Source of the DNA: Paramecium tetraurelia
Lineage: Eukaryota; Ciliophora; Oligohymenophorea; Peniculida; Parameciidae
Length of the DNA: 64,000 nucleotides
Direction of reading: 5' to 3'
Assembly: GCF_000165425.1 (NCBI RefSeq)
Contig: NW_001799233.1
Coordinates: 127,256-191,255 of the forward strand
The position numbers and the translations under genes are program-made. This document shows positions 11,675 through 23,942 of the stretch, piece after piece (the first letter of the stretch is position 1; each line of letters opens with the position of its first letter). The notes under the pieces are model-generated. The model searched no databases, was not told the origin of the DNA, and worked only from the letters and a program-made list of their open reading frames with translations.

Positions 11675-13797
11675 AATTTATTATTTATATTTATTCTCAA
11701 ATATTTTATTTATTGAACCAATATTTTCCTTCTCCATCAAATTTGAGAATGTACTCATGGAATTTAAATAATGATTGTCTGTGTGATACTGTAAACAAAG
11801 TAATATTTAATGCTTTGGCTTTATTATACATGATAGCTTCAATGTCCATGCTAACAGAAGATGTACATTCATCTATTTAAGATATTAGTTATAATACCTA
11901 ATATAGCATATTAAGGTTTATGATAGAATAATCTTGCCATTGCAATTCGTTGTTTTTCTCCTCCACTCAAAACATCATTCCAATCATTGGCTGCATCTAA
12001 ACCTCTTTCCCTATAAACAAGATATTCTAATTAAACATCCTCTAATAATTTAATCAAATCTTAATCATTTATCTTTCTTCTTAACATTTATAATTTTGTA
12101 TGAGGATAAATAATTTAGTCTCTCAAAGTTCCTGGTGGCAGATAAGGTCTTTAAGGAATATAAAATAATTTATCAATTGCAGGTCTATATAGAGTACCTC
12201 CTTAGACTGGCCATAGAGCTCCCAAAATTCTGAATAGAGATGATTTACCGCATCCATTTGGTCCACTAATAATAACATTCATTCCAGGAGTAATTTTAAA
12301 TGACATCCCTTTAATAAGTGTATCCCCATTAGGAGAAATAATTGGTACATTTTCAAATTCAATAATGTCATCTGTTTAAATAATCTAATATTAAGACATT
12401 AAGTTACTTATCCTTTATCTAATTATATTGTTTAATGCTTTCCTTAATCTATTACTACTTATCCAGTTTCATTTTCTTATTAAACTTAAGTTCGTCTATA
12501 ATATCCAGAGGTTAGATCAGATAATACTTCTTTTATTTCATAAACAACCCTTGTGTATCCAGCTAATTATTATATTTCTTTGTAGCTAACAACTAATCTA
12601 CCAATTGCTTTTGCCAAATTAATCAAAAGTGAACTATTACTTACATAATCTCTTGTAATTGCACTTTTATCATTTCCAATTTTTTTCAAATACTCTTCTC
12701 TATTAGGTCCAAATACGGGTAATCCCATAATTCCATATCCAGCCATAACTGCACCATATTTAACAAGAAGTCCATCAAAAATACCCATAAATAATCTGAG
12801 TTTATTCACAACTATTTAATGCTTGTTTAATTGTTAATAGGATTAATTAATTTTAAGTTTTTCCCAATTTTATCCTTATAAAAATGCTACTTCTTCTGCA
12901 TGATATAACAATTGACTATGAACACTTCTGTATTCACCTTCCAATTTTTAATCAATTGCAGTTAATTTACCAAATGCTGGGGATACTATTTTTAATAATA
13001 CTCCTGAAAAGAAATACCATAAGAACACATACATAGGTCCTTAATAACCAATAGAAACAGCTAATTTTTTTGAGAACAAGAATATATCTAAAACAGGTTT
13101 AGAAAAATTAGAGTATATTTGAGATAATGAATTTGCCCACTTTTCTATATCTGTAGTTAATCTCTAATCAGGATTAGTAACTCGACTATCTAAATTGGAA
13201 ACTTAATAAAAAATCATATTCTTGATGTATTAATCATGGAAGTATTCAGTTAATCTCCTTCTAAATCTTAATGAAAGTGATTTGTTTAAATATTCCAAAT
13301 AACTATTAACAAAGCTTGCAGGCACAGCAACTAAACCTAATTAAACAATCTATGTATAACATTTTATTAATACTTTTTTAATAAACTTTTACAAATCACC
13401 ATTAATAATTGTTTTAACTATTCTACCATTTAATGATGAAATATAGATACTCATCATAGTACGAATAACTAAAAATACTGTTAGCACACTCAAATCCACC
13501 ACTTCCATACTTTTTATTGAAGGAATAACAATTTTCAATAGATCCAAAATTCTGTTTATAAATACTTAATCAACATTCCCTTGTCCTTGTCTTCTAGGTA
13601 TCTTTCTAGGAGATGATGCCTCTTTTTTCGATTTGACAATCATTAATATTAAAACTAGCAATGCTCCTGAAAGTGCCTTATTTTGAAATGATTAAGGCAT
13701 AGGAATTTTGGATAGCACATTAGGCATTAAAAATTAATTTAATTTATGATAATTATATTTAATTCGACATTATTTGACAAGTTCATTAAATAAAATA
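11675..13797. repeat. Direct repeat copy B (ABCD gene duplication)
   Basis: Second copy of the 2.12-kb unit, 2290 bp downstream of copy A. The spacer between the copies (about 11508-11674) is unrelated AT-rich sequence. Identity includes both introns and the short 5' flank. Confidence 0.85.
11697..13727 (-). CDS. ABC half-transporter, ABCD (peroxisomal) family, copy B, 660 aa
   Basis: Same length, same intron positions (12385-12407 and 11873-11897) and same motifs as the copy at 9407-11437. The differences I compared were mostly silent, for example in the codons for residues 5, about 318 and about 340. Both reading frames are intact, so neither copy is a visible pseudogene. The near identity of introns as well as exons means the duplication is recent or the copies are kept alike by gene conversion. 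ABCD transporters act as dimers, so the two products could pair with each other. Confidence 0.88.
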
Positions 13798-13924
13798 TTA
13801 GTGCTCTCATAATAATAAATATTTAAGTTAGCACCAATTAATTTAAGAACAATTTCAATGGTTTCAATTATCTTTATAGTTTAAAATTATCTTTATTTAT
13901 CAAATAAAACTGCTGATCAATGTT

Positions 13925-15753
13925 TCAGCTTGCTTGAAATGGTTGCTTTCTAACATATTCGAAAATTCCTTGTTCATTTTAAATTTATTTCTCAATCTCC
14001 TAGTAAGCCTAATTTCCAATCTTACGTTTAAGGTGAACTAATTTTTATGTATAAAACTATCTTAATCTAGGATCCATATGCGGATTACCTTTGAGGATTT
14101 CATTTGTGTTTGAGCTCTATTTTTCTTCTTATGTGCTCTGGATTAATAGGATAATTTACCACATTTTTTATTGCATTCATTGCAGGTACTTCTTTATTCC
14201 AAATTTGATCTTTTAATTGAGGGGAAGTTATCAAGATTATTAAATGTATTTTTCTACTTACAGCAAATAATTCTTTGACTTTCTTATCATCTCTTATAAC
14301 TGATGAATATTGTATGTGATCGTAAGACCATGGATAGGCTTAATTATATAACAATATTTAAATAATTTCTATATACTTTGCAGAAGCTTTGCCATGCGCA
14401 TAATCTGTGGCTATATATAAAGGAGTTCTATAGACAATATCCTTAGCATCAACATCAGCATTATGCTAGATTAAAATTTTTACTAAGTTTGGAAATCCCC
14501 TTTTTGCTGCCCAATGTAAACCAGTCATATGAGCATTATCAAAATCGTAAACCAAATATGGAACTTTTTGTAATAATCTAGTGACGATAGGCTCTTGATT
14601 ATCTTTAATTGCTTAGAAAAATTCAATAGAATGATCCTTTGAGTATGGATGTGCACTAAATACATGATCTCTTATAACTTAAGCATGGGTTAGTTTGCAT
14701 CTTTTTAATCTTCTAACATATGACATTACACAAGTCTTTAGTCTTTATCCTTTTTTATAGTTCTGAGGTTGATTCTGTGGCTAGGCTTAAGTCTAAGGTT
14801 AGGGTTATGGTTATGGCTGTGGTTGAGTTATTGGTTGAAGTCTTGGTTGAGGTAGGGATTGAGGTTGTGGTTGATCGGACAAGGGTAATGGTTGAGTCTA
14901 GGGTTATGTACGGGGTTAAGGTTGAGGCTATGTTTCAGTTTTGGACAAAGTTAAAATCTGAGTTTAAATATGAGCTAGCGGTTCTGGATGACTATTAGGC
15001 TGAGGTTAATCAGAGATGCATGGTCTTGCTTTTTGCCTTTTTGCCAAAGATGCATTATTTTTTTTCTTCTCTAATTTAATTTCGCTTTCTGATAATGACT
15101 ATTATACTAATCCATGATTTTATTTAGCTATAATAGATGCAGGAATAATTTCTTCTAATATATGAAATGCTTGATTAAAACATTCCTATTTGACATTTCT
15201 ATCTGGTTTAGTTTCTTTCTTCAAAGGGTTAATAATATTATAAAAATAATCAGCCTTTAAGTCTAATTTTTGACTTGACGAATTGGACCTATTAGTAACT
15301 ACGTCTCCGTAATATTCAATTTTTTCTTTCTTTTTTGCAATTTATAATTTAGGTATTTTAATGTTTGAGAATTTAGGTGGAGATTATTTACTGGAACTTA
15401 AATCTACTGTTGTTTTAATAGGGCTGTGGATGTCTTCCTTCCAATCTCCTTGTCTCATAAAATATTCTGATGAATGTTCAATAATTGAACTAGAGTCATT
15501 ATTTTTTTGAATAACTGGTATCGAAGTTTCATCCTTTGTCCAATAGTATACCCTTTAAGACAGAGATCTTGGAGTGGGATACTATCTGGCTAATAATTTC
15601 TAATCTAATCTTTACTTTCTTCAAATTTACTTACATCTTTATTTTCTATTTAATTTCTTTGTGATCTAGTTGCGTTGTTTTTGTATTAGTTTAAATATAG
15701 GGAAGTAATTATTCTTAGGATTCATTCTTTAAAAATTTATAATCGTATTTCAT
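13925..15753 (-). CDS. Gln/Pro-rich protein with C-terminal ankyrin repeats, 591 aa
   Basis: Spliced frame of 592 codons with introns 15600-15630 (31 nt) and 14138-14159 (22 nt, CAG acceptor). The N-terminal half is basic and Ser-rich. A tract of about 60 residues of alternating Gln and Pro (QPQP type) is encoded at about 14775-14965. Then comes an ankyrin region, with landmarks MTGLHWAAKRGF and a following NADVDAKD...TPLYIATDY stretch, about two to three repeats. The C-terminus is basic and helical. Ankyrin repeats bind proteins; no partner can be named. The CAG intron is needed to reach the last 70 codons, which look coding, but that splice is inference. Confidence 0.68.
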
Positions 15754-16321
15754 TTTCTATATTTATATTAAAAAATCAACTTTTTTTTAAATCAAAAAGA
15801 CTAACTAAACTTTACTGCTATCTATTTTGTTTTTGTTTATTTTCTTCATTATTCTTAAATAATTTTGTTTCTCTAACTTTCCTAAACTATTCTTTTGTTC
15901 AGATAAGGACAGTTTATTTTGTCAAGCACATAAAATATTCAAAGATTTCATTTAAAAATAATGATACGCATAGACTATTATCATGTGATTTTATTAATTA
16001 TAAATAAAAGCATATTGAGATACTTAATTGTCAAATTAACTAACTTTAGAAATATAAATTAGACACTTGAATGAAAATAAGAATTAATTTAAGAGGATAA
16101 GAGAATTAAGATTTATTTTAAACTCCTGAAAAAAAAATGACTGCCATGAAAAAGCAGTTGAATAGAAGATATATTCAATTGTGAAGCCTATATAATCAAT
16201 TATTTAATCTTAGCTTTCAATTTTTTATTACATGATAAAAATAATAAATTAGATTAAATATATAGGATCCATAAAATTAAATAACTTAAATTTAATACTC
16301 TCAAATCATTATTGCTGGTGT
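15754..16321. other. Intergenic, AT-rich
   Basis: About 570 bp lie between two minus-strand genes. I see no convincing coding pattern or RNA gene. Confidence 0.45.
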
Positions 16322-19023
16322 TCAATTTAAATTCTATATTTATGATAATAAAGAGTCATTCTTTGATGTGGGTTGTTTTGAGTATAAATATTTGTATCCC
16401 TTTGTTGTTTTAAAATCTTCTAAAAAGACTTCTTAGCCTCCACATTAAGCTGCTTTGTCATAATTTAATGCAAATCTTCTAAACGTAATTCTTATTAATT
16501 ATTACCTATAATACGTTTAAAGCAGTAAGTCTTGCAAATCCTTTCCGCAATGCAATACGCATTTGATACGAACAGTCAATAAACCAAATCTTAGTTGTGT
16601 AAAACATTCTTCTATATCTTCACTTTCTATATCGATTGTGAGCCCATGAAGGTATGCACATAAAGGATGAAATGCATGACGACAAGGTATTGTCTCATTA
16701 CCAAAGCATGTAAATCGAAATCCTATTATAATGATTAATTAATACCCTTCAAATCACCGCAAATTGCACATTAAGGTATACTAACTTCATTATCTTTACA
16801 TATTTATTTAATATCACTTTAACTACTTCTTACTTTATACACCCCTTTTTTTATGATGACTGAATTTGTTAGCAATAAACATGAAATATGATAAAATTAA
16901 TTATCAATTTGTTTTTATGGTAGTCCTAATTTTTTGCAGATTGCACATTTCGCTAAATCTGAAATAATACTCCTTTTAGTTGGCCCTAATTAGTATTGTT
17001 CAAATTGACATGCATCGCAAAGGACATCTTATTCATCTAGATTTCCTAAAAAGCAATAGCAAATTTTATGGAATGCTGTTGAACATCTTCCACAATAAAT
17101 AACAGGATTAAAATCTGTATAATGATAATCAAAACATATTTTGCAATCAGTATCAAAAGGTTTTGTATTTTCTTTTGAGCGCATTTTTTTCTTTTTTAAC
17201 TAAGCCTTTTATGAAGATTGAGAATCTAAATTTAAACAAGGATAAAAAGTGTTAAGAATATCTTTTGATTTATCCTTATATCCATTAATAAAAGCTTTAA
17301 CTATTTGCGACCATTTCAATATATCCATCATCATTTGTTATTTTTTTTTCAAGTTTTTTAAGGTTTAATAATCTTGGGTAGACTATATTTAATTGTTAAT
17401 GTTTTTCCTCATTAAGTTGTTTTACTGAACAACTTCATTTAGGTCCTCTTTCAATGCATGGTATACAATGTCCAATTATTCCAGTGTCTCATTTTCTATA
17501 TCAAGTTATTACTCTAAAAATTAATGTTAAAGTTTAATTTTGTCTTCCAATTTAACACATTGATCAAAATCCTCCTAATTTAATTCACAGAATTCTTGAA
17601 AAACAAGACTTTTTCCTACTAACTCCTTTTTAGCAAATTAATATTTGTACTTCATTCTCAAACATCGATAAATTCTTTGTCAAAGGGAAACTTTCTTGCG
17701 GGTATCTATATAGTCTTAGATTTGTTAGGATCTATCCTTTGGTGTTCGTTCGACCAATATAATCAGTAAAATTATATCGTATAAATCTAAAAGATTGTTT
17801 TACAATTTGAGTACTAATAGGAAGATTGTGAAGTTCGAAATACAACATTCATGGAGTCTCTATAATGATATCTTAACTATATTATTGGCTCTATCTATAA
17901 ATCAAAGCTTTACCAAAATTACTCGCATCCGAGATATCTAAAAGTTCTTAATCTAAAACTTATTCATGCCATTAAAATAAATTTTCTTATTCTTCTAATT
18001 TTGTTAAGCCCATGTTTACTTCTCCTTTAAAAAACACATCATCAATCTTCTCCCACCATTTTGCAATAGCTAAATCCCTCTTTGCTTCTCGCTCTTACAT
18101 TGGAAATTCTGGATCTTCTAAAGTTATTTTAGTTATCTAAGGGAAAATTTATTAGATTATTTATTCATTTTTCTGATTTTCAATTTCTATTTATTAAAAT
18201 TTTTGAGGTTATTATTAAATTTATGGCTCTTACTTTAAAGGTTTCTCATAATGATGAATTTATTGTTAGAATTAATAATTTATGGTTAGCGACGGTGCTT
18301 TATCAGCTACTTCTGTCTGCACTTTATTCTCCAATTTATTAGAAAAGGTTTAATTAATCAAATCGATAGTTATTATACTTTTTGGAATCACCAAAAGACT
18401 ATGAGAAATCGATTTTTTAGATTGTGACTCCTCTCCATCACTGAATTTTAAACTTTTGCTTGAAGTTCTTGATTTTTTTCTATGGGAACGGGATCTTCTA
18501 TGGGAATATTTCTTTTTATGCTTATTTTTATGTTTAGATCTATTACGAGAATATGGTTCTTCATATTATTCATTCTGAACTATGTAAGAGGTATAAAGGG
18601 AATTAACCGCTTCATCTAAATCAATAACAACATTTTAGATTGAATCATGGTATGAGCAAAATATCAATAACTTAGGAGGGCGATGACCATTCTCAAGATT
18701 CTTAGATATTTAAGGGCTGTCTACGCAATCAAAGTGAAAGCTCTTTTTACATAAACTTGTAGGAATTACACATTCTAATTATACCTATATGAACAATGAA
18801 CAACTTATTTATAGTTTTTTTTCCCACATATTGAGCAATGCCTCAAGTAATCCTTGTAATATAATTTTTGATTGACTGCCAAGCGATGATTCCAATCAGA
18901 TTTGTAAAATAATAGGCACTTTTTATGGATATACTTGTATTCCTTTGAGGATTTGAAATGAGGAAGCAATTTCAGCAGTCCTTCTGATTTCCTTCCACAC
19001 ACAACACAATTTTTATATACCAT
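16322..19023 (-). CDS. PHD / extended-PHD finger chromatin protein, about 846 aa
   Basis: Begins MVYKNCVVCGRK with a first Cys/His cluster (C-x2-C, H-x2-C, C-x2-C, C, then FHFDC). A basic Ser/Arg region and a helical middle follow. Then comes a PHD finger (CKICFDYH...CGRCSTAFHKIC...CDAC) followed directly by an extended PHD (CAIC, FYHISC, CAICGD, CRHAFHPLC). PHD plus ePHD is the layout of BRPF/JADE/AF10-type proteins that read histone H3 (family knowledge). Introns that give an open frame: 18785-18804, 17891-17913, 17787-17814, 17732-17754, 17675-17691 (17 nt; a 35-nt alternative also fits), 16723-16745 and 16479-16505. The 17.66-17.92 kb part is the weak point: unspliced it holds TGA at 17849-17851 and 17680-17682. 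Confidence 0.68.
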
Positions 19024-19922
19024 TAATATTAATTATTTTATATCTCATCTTTTCATGAATTCTAAAAAATTAAAAGGTTTTGTGTTTAATTAGTAATAAA
19101 TCTAATCAAATTTGGTAATATAGCATTTTAATTTTAACTTTATGCATTCATTATAAATTTAAGTAGTGAATATTATTTCATAAATCCGAAGAGTCCCTAA
19201 GGTAGAAAATTCCTAAAAGAAGTAAAAAGTTAATTAAAGTCAAAACTAATAAGTCACCTACTTTTTATTTTTTAATTATTGCACCTCTAAATATTTCAAT
19301 AAAAATTGAAAGACTTAAATTAAAATCTATTAAGTTATTTAAATTGAATGAATATTTCATAATTTATATTTTCAGTCTCGCCTACATATTAAGAGAACCT
19401 TATAAATATTTTAGTTATGTATTACAATTTCTAAGTCTCTCTGAAATAAACTACATCATTAACTAGCTTATTTGTAATTATATTAGTCACAAATAAATAT
19501 TTTTTCTTCATTTTAACTAACATACTTAAGCCTATATATAAAGTATCTTTGAGAATATTATTCATCGAATATAACTTCAATTTTTTTTTGAATAATTTTC
19601 ATGTACTAAAGAGTTCAAGTTGTTGCATTAAGAATATTAGGTATTTTTAAATAATCAAATAATGCTCTTTAAAATTGAGATTAATTGAAATGTCATTATG
19701 CTCAAATTAACTATTACTAAATTTAATTTGACCATTAGATGTATTTGAGAATTTGATAAGAAATAAATGGATGGGTATAATCTTAATGTAGTCCTAACTT
19801 TATAATGAACTTATTAATTTTAGGAGTCACTAGATGACCAGGATTCTTTTATTTATTAAAGTTATAATCAATAATAAAAAACAATAAAAATTCTAGATTA
19901 AAAATTAATTACTGTAATATTG
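19024..19922. other. Intergenic, AT-rich
   Basis: About 900 bp with no supported gene, one of the longer empty stretches here. No RNA gene or repeat seen. Confidence 0.45.
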
Positions 19923-20457
19923 TCAGTATTTCAATGACCACCAGTCACCTTCTTTTTCTTTATATAATGCTATGTAGATATAATGTTTTTTTTCGTATAT
20001 TTTTGATTTCTCAGGAACTATTTTCTCTCTAGTCCTAGGAATTTTTAAAGCATATTCAACTAACTCATTCACGTTGATATTAAACTCAAATCCATCATTT
20101 TAGAATTAAGCATTCATAGCTATAATAGGCGTGTCTTTGATTTCTGGATAATCATTTCTATCTATTAATATTCTAGAACATTAGATAGAAAATTACTTCA
20201 TCCACATTCCATCATTCATAAATTTATATTTTATGATGCTTTTAACTTGTTTTTCAGGTTGTTTGATTCTTTCTTGAATTAATTAAGGAGAACCTCCAGA
20301 TGTAATTAATTATTGAGCATTTAAGATTTTTTATGCTTCTTCAGATAGAGGTAATCCAGAATTATAATACTAGAAATAAATTACTAAGTATTACAGAGGT
20401 ATTTTTATGAAGATCTTATGATTATTGAACAATGTTTTATTCGTATTCAATTTCCAT
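19923..20457 (-). CDS. Hypothetical protein, 169 aa
   Basis: ATG 20455-20457 to TGA 19923-19925 with one 25-nt intron at 20370-20394 (GTA...TAG), leaving 170 codons. The N-terminal 60 residues are Gln-rich. The C-terminal 100 residues look like a compact domain with many aromatic and charged residues (for example NDGMWMKQF, YIYIALYKEK and a terminal GDWWSLKY). It has no membrane span or signal peptide. I do not recognise the family. Confidence 0.6.
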
Positions 20458-20596
20458 TAAAAATATTTATGAATCAAATTATTCTCATTTTTATTATTTA
20501 TACAATTCATTACCAAAATAAATGAAAATAATAATTATCAACAATTGTAATATCTATTAAAATGTTGGAACATTTTTTAATTCAACTAAATCATAA

Positions 20597-20827
20597 ATGT
20601 GTAATATTTTTAATGAAAATGATTATCAATTGGAAATATAAAGCGAACCTATAAATTAGGATAAAATGCTACAGTTAAGAAGGAAGGCTATCAACATTCG
20701 TCTTTCAAAAAAATATACAAGATCACCCACAATTAAAAAAGTATCATCTTAATTAAGGATGATAACTTAATTGTTTATGTTGAATAAAATAATTAAAATT
20801 TTAGCAGTAAAATAAGGTTTGTTTTGA
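20597..20827 (+). CDS. Possible small gene, 76 aa
   Basis: A 77-codon frame with a basic, coding-like middle (QLRRKAINIRLSKKYTRSP). It lies alone between two minus-strand genes. In this AT-rich DNA with one stop codon, a frame of this length can occur by chance, so this is only a candidate. Confidence 0.25.
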
Positions 20828-20970
20828 AAAAAAACTTAAAAGAAAAAAAATAAAATATCTTGAGATTCATTTTACTGTTTTAAAGCATGTTTTATGATTT
20901 GATAATTAAAAATAGAAAGAAAAATAGTATATTCGGATGACTATTTTATATTGATTTGCCCAAATATAAA

Positions 20971-22085
20971 TCAATTTTCACCATCTGCTTTTTACTATTA
21001 TTATTAATTTTGACTCTATAATTTTTTCTGATTATTAAGTTCTAAGATTTCTGCTCTTAATTTATCTTTTTCTTTTTCAATATTTTCTATTTATTATTTT
21101 AAATCTGCATTCTTGGTTATATTGAGATAAATATACTTTTTATGCTATTTCTACTGTTAATAAATTAGCTTTATCAGCTCTCTACTAATTTAAAATACTT
21201 TTTTCTTCATCCTCCTTGACTTTAAAAGCTAATTTTAAGAACTCCACGGTTAAATTCTGAAAAGTGCTTGTTGATTTCTCAAAAGTCTCAACAAATTCAT
21301 TTTGTTTTCCTTTGTATACTTATAATTTCATTTTTTTATCATTTAACTACTTTTATGCATCTTATATTAATTATTTTTCTTGCATTGCCTTTTGAGCATC
21401 CCCTTACATTTTTTCAAATTATTCCATGTACTTCTTGGTATCATTCTTTTGTTCCTCTTCATTCAATTTAACTTTCTCCCAGAAATCCTTCTCCTTTTGT
21501 TCATATTATGCAATTAAGGCTTGCATTTCTTCACGAATTCTATTATATAAGAAAACATATTTACTTTAAGTTTTCTTCAGCGAATTTTTAGGCATCAGTA
21601 TCTTCTTATTGAATCTTATCTTTTACATCTTTTACATCTTCATAAAATTTATCTTTCATTGATTTTCTATTAGCTTCTTCTATTTCCGGCAATTTTTTAA
21701 TAGTCTCATTTATTTTTTTCGCATTAAAATCAATCTCTTAGCAATTTTGTTTTAATTTTATTAATTTATCTTATAATTGTGGATATTCCTTATGTAATAA
21801 TTATTCTTTCTCTTGAGTTTCTTCCTTTGCTCTTTTTCTTTAAATATATTCATCCTATTGCAATACTAATGAAAATTCAAGCTAAACTCATTATTCTATT
21901 ATATACAAATTGATTTCCTAATTATTTTAATTATTCAATTGACAGATCTTCATTCAAATTTTTTATTAATTCTTTATACGATTCCTCTAAAGCATAGAAT
22001 TAATAATACCTGCTTTAGTGAAATCAATGTTATCTACTACTTTTTCTGATAATTATGCAATTTTCTAAGCCAAGAGGTCTTACAT
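20971..22085 (-). CDS. Coiled-coil protein, taxilin-like, 338 aa
   Basis: Four introns (21987-22009, 21882-21906, 21540-21564 and 21112-21136; the last ends AAG) give 339 codons. Nearly the whole protein is heptad-rich coiled coil of Glu, Lys, Gln and Leu. Around residues 215-290 it has the taxilin-like pattern QYEQKEKDFW ... KQNEFVETFEKSTSTFQNL ... EFLKLAFKVKEDE, followed by a final helix. Taxilins bind syntaxins and act in vesicle traffic and at centrosomes (family knowledge). Generic coiled coils can mimic such patterns, so the family name is tentative, but the gene model is good. Confidence 0.6.
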
Positions 22086-22089
22086 TATT

Positions 22090-23090
22090 CAAAATTTAAA
22101 TTTAATATTAATATTATCATTTCTTACTTTGAGGTTTTGTTTAATAAACCTTTTTATTCTAGATACCTTATAAATTTAATATAATTAGATCAAAATCAAC
22201 TAGTATATCCAACTTATTTAAGGCATAGAAGTTCTTATTTTTTTTATGATTGTCTAGGTTTTTTGGGTCAAATTTAAACAATTGAAAAAAAATGATTTTT
22301 AATGCCTTTAAAATCATCAATAATTAATTATACAGATAATATAGTAATAAATGAATCAACTTATTACTAATCTTAGGATTTCTACTTTTAAATTGCTTAA
22401 TAGAAAAGAATATTTTTCTCCTTTAATTCTTCCTTTATTGTTTATACTAGATATCAAATGAATATGTTACTTCCTTTAATCAAATTCATAATTGCTATAA
22501 ATATAAAACGACAAGGTAAATCTCTATATATGTTTCTTAGTCATCTATTTTTGTAAATTAAATGAAGGATTAAAGTTCTTATATGATTATCAGAATACTT
22601 AAATAATATTTATTACATAGATAATCTTATGATTTGATTTTCAACTTCATTTCGAATAAGTATATCTTAAAATGTGACATATTCCCATTTATCCATATTA
22701 ATTAGCATTTTATCAACAAAATCAAAAAGGTGACCCAGGCTTTAAATATCAATTTCAATCATTTGTTTAAGTAGTTTATTAATTCTTAAATAAAATAAGA
22801 GAGTTACTTTGAATTTATTATTCGGCTTATTATAATTTTATTAATAAAATTACTAAAGAATATTTCTAATTCGTTAAATAATTTTTCTCAGAATCTTAAT
22901 TTTTAGCTTAGAATAGTGCTTAGTTATTTATTTAATCTTGAGTCTTAACTCTTCGGAATATCTACTCTATCGAAATTAAAGTGAGTTTATTAGAGTAGTT
23001 AAATTTCTTTGTTAACTTATTTGGATTAATAGATAATTCTATGCGATTCAATTAGAAAGCTGAATCAAATAGTGCAGAAAAAAACTACTT
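22090..23090 (-). pseudogene. Possible decayed coding region
   Basis: Several stretches in different minus-strand frames look protein-like, for example HLFDFVDKMLINMDKWEYV at about 22.70 kb, a Gln-rich piece at about 22.9-23.05 kb and another at about 22.3-22.45 kb. They are interrupted by TGA codons and frame changes, and I could not join them with plausible introns. This could be a broken gene or chance open frames in AT-rich DNA. There is no start-to-stop gene here that I can support. Confidence 0.3.
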
Positions 23091-23133
23091 TTTCTTTTTT
23101 TTCTTATTCCATAAATTATTTTAAATATATATA

Positions 23134-23773
23134 TCAAAATCTTGTTTTAGTTTTTGGTTCTACTTTTTCAAATTCTTTCAGTTTGAATTATGGTTGCTAT
23201 GATTTGTTTAAAGATTTTGTTAAGCTTTAGTAAGCTAATTTACTTGCCTTAGTATGTTTTGTTGCTGTCGAAGGTCTTTTATTTTATTATTGTTTATATT
23301 TTGTTATTGCATCATATTTCTTATCCATTAATTGTTCTGCTTCATTCATATAACTGCCACTTAACACATTCTTCATTGGAGATTAAGGTAAATAGGGTTT
23401 GCCATAACGAAAGTTTTCGTCAGGTAAATTCATTTCAATTTAACTGCATCCTCTTCTTCTAAAGACTCTTGCATCGTTACTTTACCTGAACAGATAAAAT
23501 TGTTTCTGATCATGCAACTTGCTTGAAATACACATTTTATTTAATTTCATAAAATCTCTATCAGGTGGATTTTATTCACTGTTATTATGATAATACCAAG
23601 TTGATGTTACTAGAGTGAAATAACATATTACCTTGTGATGCCCCTTCAGTGTCGTGAACAATTGCTTTGCCAAAATAAATATCATTAGGAATGGTGTAGA
23701 TTGATTACTTTGCTGCTCCAACTGAGTCTTTTAACAATAACGAATTCGCTCTATTTTTGTTCCAAGGTTTCAT
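23134..23773 (-). CDS. CFAP77: CFAP77-like cilia/flagella protein, 205 aa
   Basis: ATG 23771-23773 to TGA 23134-23136, one 22-nt intron at 23610-23631, 206 codons. Landmarks match CFAP77 (C9orf171) as I know it: an N-terminal KDSVGAAKQ, a YFGKA turn, a W before PPDRDFMKLNKMCI, a later YLFRQSNDARVFRR and then LPDENFRYGKPY. CFAP77 is a microtubule inner protein of axonemal doublets. A basic Gln-rich tail ends the protein, and there is no membrane segment. Sequence similarity is modest and judged by eye, so the symbol is a proposal. Confidence 0.58.
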
Positions 23774-23942
23774 AAAATTAATGATAATATTAAAATTAAT
23801 TATAACTAATATATCTGATGATTAGAAAATATTTATAATTTAAAACTATGATCAGATCACAGCAAAAATTCTTGATTTAGAAAATATAAGAGATATATAT
23901 ATTTAAAAACTAACATAAACAATACTTTTAGGCACTAGCCCA

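Noticed and set aside
14765-14980. Telomere-like GGTTAGGGTTATGG pattern on the plus strand
   Set aside because: On the minus strand it encodes an in-frame Gln/Pro tract within a long gene, and the repeats are irregular. Not a telomere or chromosome end.
14720-14998. 92-codon plus-strand frame
   Set aside because: Antisense shadow of the Gln/Pro tract of the ankyrin gene; Val/Glu-rich translation is a by-product.
17680-17851. UGA read as tryptophan in the PHD gene
   Set aside because: W at both TGAs would look plausible, but UGA ends every other gene here and short introns can bypass both sites.
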